This document shows positions 58,668 to 64,000 of a DNA stretch of 64,000 nt, piece by piece (the stretch's first letter is position 1; every line of letters starts with the position of its first letter). A model generated the notes under the pieces. That model made no database searches and was not told the DNA's origin. It saw nothing but the letters and a program-made list of their open reading frames with translations. Location of the stretch: NCBI GenBank assembly GCA_016719605.1, contig JADJYW010000029.1:1-64000 (forward strand), written 5' to 3'. Made by a program: the position numbers and the translations under genes. This DNA is from Lewinellaceae bacterium (lineage in GTDB: Bacteria; Bacteroidota; Bacteroidia; Chitinophagales; Saprospiraceae).

Positions 58668-59246
58668 TTATCCCAATCCCACCCCTTCATACACGTCATC
58701 GAACGCCAGTTCCATGCCCAGCGCCGGCACCGGAAACCCCTCGTCGGCCTCTACGAACCACGCCGCTTCCCAGGTACCGTCCGGGCGTTTGGTACGCACC
58801 TCCACGACCTTTTTTTCAGAATCCACGAGGATGTAGTTTTGTAGCGACTCGATGTTTTTGTAGCGGATGAACTTGTCGGACGAGTCCTCCAGACGAGAGG
58901 ATTTGGACAGTACCTCGAAAAGGACGAGCGGATATTTCACAATATAATGGCCTTCCCAATCGCGCGGATCGTTGGCGACCACCACGTCGGGATACGTGTA
59001 GTCCCGCTCGGAGGAAACCTGCACCTTGACGTTCTCCATAAAAATGCGGTAGCCGAGTTGGCGCAGGGCGCCTTTCAACATCGCGGCGAGGTTAAAGCAA
59101 ATCTCGTTGTGGTCAGAGGTTGTTCCAGGCATGGGTATTAAATTTCCGTTGATGTATTCGTGGCGGACCTCGGCACGCTCCTCAAACGCGATGTACTCTT
59201 CGACGGTCATGGCCGGGACGGTGGCGGGAAGTGTGGCGTTTTGCAT
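58668..59246 (-). CDS. Uma2-family putative endonuclease (DUF820)
   Basis: A 192-residue PD-(D/E)XK-fold protein. The typical opening MTVEEYIAFEERAEVRHEYINGNLIPMPGTTSDHN is followed by the active-site pieces YPDVVVAND and VLFEVLSKSS. Uma2 proteins are numerous in Bacteroidota, Cyanobacteria and Chloroflexi; function is unproven. No adjacent antitoxin or methylase. It converges with the ferredoxin gene. Confidence 0.88.
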   Translation of the reverse strand: MQNATLPATVPAMTVEEYIAFEERAEVRHEYINGNLIPMPGTTSDHNEICFNLAAMLKGALRQLGYRIFMENVKVQVSSERDYTYPDVVVANDPRDWEGHYIVKYPLVLFEVLSKSSRLEDSSDKFIRYKNIESLQNYILVDSEKKVVEVRTKRPDGTWEAAWFVEADEGFPVPALGMELAFDDVYEGVGLG

Positions 59247-59433
59247 GGCGCTCTTTTTTTATGGAACAAAAATGCAGTTTTTGGGCCCATTAAGGGCGTT
59301 TTCGGGGACGCATATTTTCACCCCCCTCCCCGTACCGAGACCAAATCCCATAGTGGTTTAGGTGCTGTGCATGACTTGCCCATTCAAATCCTGTTGGTAT
59401 TGTAAGAGCGCGTTCCCCATTGCACCGCAGAAG

Positions 59434-59487
59434 CGCAGAGACGCGGAGTTTTTGATAAACCAGTTATTCAAACTCCGCGTCTCTGCG
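59434..59487. repeat. Hairpin with CGCAGAGACGCGGAG arms after tnaA
   Basis: 18-base perfect stem 59434-59451 / 59470-59487, loop 18. GCAGAGACGC-type inverted units like these recur in intergenic DNA of many bacteria. It lies 10 bases after the tryptophanase stop on the minus strand and may serve as its terminator, although no U-tract follows. The rest of the 59247-59497 gap shows nothing else. Confidence 0.7.
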
Positions 59488-59497
59488 GTGAAAAGAA

Positions 59498-60873
59498 TCA
59501 AATCGGCGCAAACTGCGCCGTAAAATGCCGCAAAAACGGTGGCTCGTATACAATCCGGTATCCCCGGGTATCCGCCTTGCGGCGTACAATTTCCTCAAAA
59601 ACTTCGATCACATAGTCTAAGTGGCTTTGGGTGTACACCCGGCGCGGGAGCGCCAGCCGAACCAGTTCCTGCGGCGCCGGTACAAAGCCGCCGTCGGCAT
59701 CGTATTTCCCGAACATCACCGAACCGACTTCCACCGAGCGGATACCGCCCACCTGATAGAGTTCGCACACCAGAGCCTGCCCCGGAAACTGGTGCGGCGG
59801 AATATGCGGGTACAGCCCTTGGGCATCCACATACACCGCGTGGCCGCCGATGGGGAAAATGACCGGTATGCCCCGCTCGCGGATGCGCTCGCCGAGATAG
59901 GCCGTACTGCGGATGCGGTAGTGCAGGTAGTCGGCCTCAAATACTTCCTCCAGACCGACAGCTATGGCCTCCATATCGCGGCCCGACAAGCCGCCATAAG
60001 TAGCAAAACCCTCGGTGATGATGAGCAGGTTGGTGCAGGCATTGGACAGGTTGTGGTCGCGCAATGCGAGGAAGCCGCCCATGTTGACCAATCCGTCTTT
60101 TTTGATACTCATCACGGCGGCATCGGCTAAGGAGAACATTTCCTGGGCGATTTCGCGGTACGACAGGTGGGCGCACTCCGGTTCGTTGTGCCGCACGAAG
60201 TAGGCGTTTTCGGCAATACGGCAGCAGTCGAGCACAAACAGAATATGGTGCTGCTTGCAGATACCGGCCACCGCGCGGGCATTGGCCATGCTAACGGGCT
60301 GACCACCGCCACTGTTGTTGGTCACGGTCAGGATGACGGCGGCCACATGGGCTGCACCCGCCGCGCGGATGTGCGCCTCCAGTTTGTCCGTATCCATATT
60401 GCCCTTGAACGGCGCGTCGGAGTCGTAGTTTTGGCTTCCGGACAGGGCATATCTATCGCCGTCGCGCCGGAAAACTCGATGTTCGCCCGCGTGGTGTCGA
60501 AGTTGGTATGGCTGAAAAAGTATTTGCCTTTGCCGCCGAGGTGTCCGTAGAGGATACGTTCCGCCGCCCGCCCCTGGTGGGTGGGCAGGATGTGGGGCAT
60601 GCCGGTCAGGTCGTTGATTTCGGCATAAAATCGCTCCCAACTTTTGGCGCCGGCGTAGGATTCGTCGCCGAGCATCATGGCAGCCCATTGGCGGCTGCTC
60701 ATGGCCGAGGTGCCGGAGTCGGTCAGCAGGTCAATGAGCACCTTGTCCGACGGGAGCAAAAAAGGGTTGTAGTGCGCTTCGCGCAAAAAGTGTGCGCGCT
60801 CGTCCGATGTCGTCATGCGGATTGGCTCCACAGACTTGATTCGGAAGGGTTCGATAATCGTTTTGAATTCCAT
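59498..60873 (-). pseudogene. tnaA: Tryptophanase with a single frameshift
   Basis: A PLP-dependent beta-eliminating lyase; reaction L-tryptophan to indole, pyruvate and ammonia. The first frame (60873 to about 60430) gives EPFRIKSVEPIRMTT, DLLTDSGTSAMSSRQWAAMMLGDESYAG and PTHQGRAAERILYG. The rest is in another frame with GGQPVSMANARAV, the PLP Lys in MSIKKDGLVNMGGF and YEPPFLRHFTAQF. Tryptophanase rather than tyrosine phenol-lyase is indicated by Asp in HTNFDTTRAN and Val in RSVEVGS. One extra A at the A4 run (plus 60429-60432) joins both parts into 458 residues. So it is intact except for one base; error or recent mutation. Confidence 0.88.
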
Positions 60874-61016
60874 GCCGCAAAAGTCCGGCGACGGGCGGCG
60901 GAGGCGGATGGGAAATTTCAGGGCACGGGGTGAGACATATCATTGCCGCCGGGTGGGCAAAGTCATCACTTTTATGCTCTCCGCTATTGGGGAGTTTTTT
61001 CCTAAACCGATGTACT

Positions 61017-61304
61017 ATGAACACCTTGCGTACAGACGTAAATGCCTGGCTGCACACACAGTCCCAAGTTATAGCCGGGCGGTCTTTTCCCTACGGCGAG
61101 TTTTCCTGTGTGCCGCTGGCTCCCGGGGAATCCGCCGAAAACTTTTCGCCAGTCGGGTTTCTCCTGAGCAAGGGAGACTCCATTGCGCTCGTCGAACCGG
61201 CCGAAAACAGTCCGCTGTGGCAGCACTTGGTAGCAGAAATGGCACACTGGCATGCGCATCCGGGAGCAGTGGAGGAGTTGCCGGCGGAGTGCTGGTATGG
61301 GTAG
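61017..61304 (+). CDS. Small uncharacterised protein
   Basis: A 95-residue protein (MNTLRTDVNAWLHTQSQVIAGRSFPYGEF) with no signal peptide, several Trp and an acidic C terminus. I do not recognise the family. The ATG at 61017 gives a plausible start; the open frame reaches further upstream. It stands alone between tnaA and the 61463 gene, divergent from the former. Moderately sure it is a real gene because its codon use resembles that of its neighbours. Confidence 0.55.
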   Translation: MNTLRTDVNAWLHTQSQVIAGRSFPYGEFSCVPLAPGESAENFSPVGFLLSKGDSIALVEPAENSPLWQHLVAEMAHWHAHPGAVEELPAECWYG

Positions 61305-61395
61305 AGGAGTTTTAAGGAGGCCGGTTATTTAAACGTCGGGAGTTCGTAGTTACATTCAATTTTGAAAGTGGTCATACCCTGCGGGTTTGAAACTT

Positions 61396-61431
61396 AAAAA
61401 AAGCCGCTGCTTTGCCAAACCACGCAGCGGC
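61396..61431 (-). terminator. Intrinsic terminator of the 61463-62116 gene
   Basis: Minus-strand 8-base stem GCCGCTGC/GCAGCGGC (61431-61424 and 61410-61403), 13-base loop, then TTTTTTT. 31 bases after the stop. Confidence 0.8.
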
Positions 61432-61462
61432 GACTAATCTGTGCCGGGAAACCGAGAGGCGC

Positions 61463-62116
61463 TTACTCAAACACTTGCAAAATTTGTAGTTGCTTTTCCA
61501 TTGCCTCAAAATCCCAACGGAAGATCAGTTCATCCGGGGGTATGTCCATGTCAAATTCGATGTAGAAATTGCGCTCGCGATCAGGAAAGATGTACAGCCA
61601 TTTGCCTGATTCAAAGAGAAAACCGATGACCTCAAGCGTATGCTTGTCAATGGAGATAACATCCGGCAAAACAGTCCCTTTTGGGAAAAAGCACTCGATC
61701 TCTTCTTCCTGCCCGGCAGTAACGACATCCTCTTTACGGACTTCGCCGATTCCTACGATTTTGACCACCTTGCCGAAGTTTTTACCGGAAACACTAAGGT
61801 CAAAATTATAGAAGGGGTTTGTCTCGGGCTTTCGAAGATCATATTTTGGCTTCCCCTGTTTTGTGATCTCGATGCCGTACAGGTTGCCGGCATAACTTTC
61901 ATCCCCCTTTGAAACGAACAGAAAACTCGGGGGGGGCGGCATCCAACTAGTTACATTTTTAAATGAAAATAAAGCATCCGAGCAGCAACGCAAACTAATT
62001 GGGTCACCTAAAAATACGCTGCCGTTTGCCACGGATATAGCATTTAATTCCAATCCAATGACTTCTTGAAGAACAAGAGGGATCTCGTAGTGGCATTTAA
62101 TGGACAGTGTTGACAT
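61463..62116 (-). CDS. Uncharacterised protein, possible immunity partner
   Basis: A 217-residue protein without signal peptide, beta-rich and acidic overall, with features such as GDESYAGNLYGIEIT and an acidic end DMDIPPDELIFRWDFEAME. I do not recognise a family. It starts 3 bases after the restored stop of the large lipoprotein gene, which suggests translational coupling. The base composition is more AT-rich than that of the surrounding genes, a sign of later acquisition. The order large secreted protein then small cytoplasmic protein is typical of effector and immunity pairs, but this is inference only. Confidence 0.65.
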   Translation of the reverse strand: MSTLSIKCHYEIPLVLQEVIGLELNAISVANGSVFLGDPISLRCCSDALFSFKNVTSWMPPPPSFLFVSKGDESYAGNLYGIEITKQGKPKYDLRKPETNPFYNFDLSVSGKNFGKVVKIVGIGEVRKEDVVTAGQEEEIECFFPKGTVLPDVISIDKHTLEVIGFLFESGKWLYIFPDRERNFYIEFDMDIPPDELIFRWDFEAMEKQLQILQVFE

Positions 62117-62119
62117 AAG

Positions 62120-63990
62120 TTAGAATCGCATTTTAAACTCAAAGTTGCCCTTTTTAATCGCAATAGTTGGCTCTCCAGACGAAGTAGATGATGGGTAAAA
62201 TCTGATCTCGAACTCATTTCCACCAATGTTAAATGTAGCTTTTATCTGATCTTGTGGTGCTGGCGGCGGATCCGTTGGCAGACTGTTGCTTTAAATGCCG
62301 CTAAAAAATCATCCCAAACATCCAACGGATCCCCCGCCCCGGTAATCTTCGCCCCGTTACCAGTCCATTTCATCTTGGTATACAGCCCATCCAGTCGGTT
62401 TCGCAGCACTTGGTAGATTTTGTATGCCACGTCGCCGCCGAGTTTTTCGGCCTTTTTGATGACTTGGTAAAAGTCCGACATTTTGTCGGCTATTTGAAAC
62501 ACCCCCACCGTCAAGCCTACGGCCTTGAGTACCGGAAGCGCCCGTTGGCCTTCGTCCAGCATGGTCGTGACGCACTCCCAGATGCCTTCCAACACATCAC
62601 CGTTTTCGAAGTGTTGTTGTATACTTGGGATATTAGTCACAAAGGTTCCGCCCGGAATCAGGTCTATGAGCAGGGCCTGGAGTGCTTCGGCCAGTTGCTC
62701 CACAACCATATCCAGCAGCGGATCACCGACTTGTAAGCCTTCGAGATCGGATAACATATCCTTGATCTCAGGTTTGTTTTGTTGGAGCAGTAGAATATAG
62801 GCTTTCGTCACCGCCACGGCCACCATTTTGTCATTGGAGCCTGGTGCATATATGCCGTACTCCTGCGGAGGAGGCGTGACGTTGTGGCTCATCAGGAACG
62901 CATGAATTTTGGGAATGTATGCCGCGTTGTTTTGAAGCCAGTCCAGCATGCGCGCCTCCGCGCTGCTGAACCGGCATACACTCTGGATGTCCACAAGCAT
63001 ATTGATGCCTTCCAGGGTCAGGCCCACCGGCAGGTAGGTGCCGGCGGCGCTGAAGTTGTTGAGTACGCTGATGGGCAACGAGCCACTATATATTTGCCAG
63101 AGCAGGGCCTGTATCTCATTTCCGACATTGTTACCACCTCCGGTGCTACCACCCGTGCCGTACCCACCACCTGTTCCACCACTACCTCCTCCAGTACCGC
63201 CGCCGCCTGTGCCACCGCCACCTGCGCTCGGATTGTTGCAAATGGTGGTAGTGATGTATTCGAGCGTGAAACACTCTGTAAAGGCTTGATCATGAGGAGG
63301 ACAAGGGAACATCAACCAGTGCGAAAAAACATAGTCAATACAGTGTACCGTTGGGTCATAGTTTTCCCGGTCTGAAACCATACCGGGTGCTGTGCCGGAA
63401 GTCCGGGTGGTGGACTTGATACCTCCAATTGGCGCCCCATCCTCCAGGAGTATCCCGTTCTTGAAGTGCTGCCCAATGTCATAAAAGATGTACAACCCGG
63501 TGAAGTCCCCAAACTCCGGCCCAGTACTTTTCCCTGCCAAATACGCCGAATCGGCCGCATACACCAAAATCTCTGCTACGATCGTATCCGGCCCGTCCTT
63601 GCTGAAGAGCAGTTTGGCGCCTGCCCGCCCATTGTTCAGGCTCCGCAACAGGCTGTCGGGAAGCGGCACGATCACGATGTCCTTGCCCGATTGCGACTGG
63701 CTAAGGGTGGCCTGCGACCACACCGGTTCAAGTTTGATGAAATCGTTGTCGTCTGAAAAACTGCTTGCGGGCGCATCCTGCAATTCGGCGAAGCGGGCCA
63801 TAGCCTCGAAAAGTGTGATCGGATAGTTTGGCTTCGCCGCAGTCTGGGTGTGTTCCGGTAGTGGAGCCGGATGGTCCTTATGGCAAGCGTACGCCAGAAG
63901 GATGATTGACAAAACAGTTAATTTGACAAATCCTGTCAGCCGTTTAACGGGAGGACAGCATCTTTCCGTGCCGGGCACGAAACTCAGCAT
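62120..63990 (-). CDS. Large lipoprotein with Gly/Thr linker, probable C-terminal frameshift
   Basis: A lipoprotein with lipidation Cys near residue 36 (ILLAYACHKD). A first domain (about 50-250) is followed by a Gly/Thr-rich linker (about 262-290, GGGGTGGGSGGTGGG) and a helical second domain. As written it stops at 62242 (582 residues). After LAAFK the downstream -1 frame gives SNSLPTDPPPAPQDQIKATF and NEFEIRFYPSSTSSGEP to a stop at 62120-62122. One extra A at plus 62290-62292 joins them into 623 residues. Multi-domain layout with a variable AT-rich tail suggests a surface effector. No toxin domain is recognised. Confidence 0.65.
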
Positions 63991-64000
63991 CTGGTTTTTC

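Overview
The window is ordinary chromosome from a Bacteroidota bacterium, most likely a fairly GC-rich member of the Saprospiraceae or a close relative. The evidence is a complete gldK-gldL-gldM-gldN type IX secretion/gliding block with a PorP/SprF-like protein and GldB, Bacteroidota-restricted families (DUF4270, DUF4290, DUF2027/Smr, a catalytic-domain-only GT5 glycogen/starch synthase), many lipoproteins, and promoters of the Bacteroidota form (TTG, about 19 bases, TAnnTTTG). I saw no rRNA, tRNA, CRISPR array, transposase or prophage. Genus is not resolved.

Layout. 1-9.5 kb: end of pdxA, ppgK, rpoN, hflX, then a minus-strand run GT5 synthase-DUF4270-glmS-DUF4290. 9.6-18.7 kb: housekeeping genes (DHFR, purine nucleoside phosphorylase, a shortened BASS transporter, mnmG, a PPP phosphatase, a TPR lipoprotein, an alpha/beta hydrolase, panD, asnS). 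18.7-29.8 kb: thioredoxin-fold protein, mnmA, tsaB (frameshifted), an ArsR regulator, a beta-barrel protein, gldB, batD, a DUF2201 metallopeptidase/VWA protein, an S66 LD-carboxypeptidase and a DUF2027/Smr protein. 29.9-35.7 kb: gldNMLK and porP. 35.7-48.5 kb: YyaL-like protein, MscS, alanine dehydrogenase, mqnD, a TonB receptor operon with a lipoprotein and a His/Cys-rich protein, hpf, an aldehyde dehydrogenase and a 481-residue helical protein. 48.7-53 kb: clpB and two tandem NlpC/P60 hydrolases. 53-61 kb: aromatic amino-acid catabolism (hppD, hmgA, paaC, paaB, paaA, a ferredoxin, frameshifted tryptophanase). 61-64 kb: less characterised genes, including a large lipoprotein overlapping in arrangement with a small AT-richer partner, possibly effector and immunity.

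The most unusual feature is a set of short-unit tandem arrays filling many intergenic gaps. One type uses heptamers TTTTGAG/TTTGGAG/TTTAGAG/TGTTGAG; the other uses GGTTTCT plus GGTTRGAA. Most arrays occur as inverted arms that can fold into long hairpins. They begin at, or even supply, the stop codon of the upstream gene and often end 6-12 bases before the next start codon. In the aromatic operon they occupy three successive gaps. In one of these the two inverted arms flank a gene for an S23/Avd-like four-helix-bundle protein, so this may be the gene-bearing form of the element. Separate larger palindromes (18664-18825, 37904-37964, 52979-53137) also sit directly after stop codons.

Three genes (tsaB, tnaA and the large lipoprotein) each look one base short in an A-run of the coding strand. 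Restoring one A makes each a full-length gene, so sequencing or assembly error is a serious possibility.
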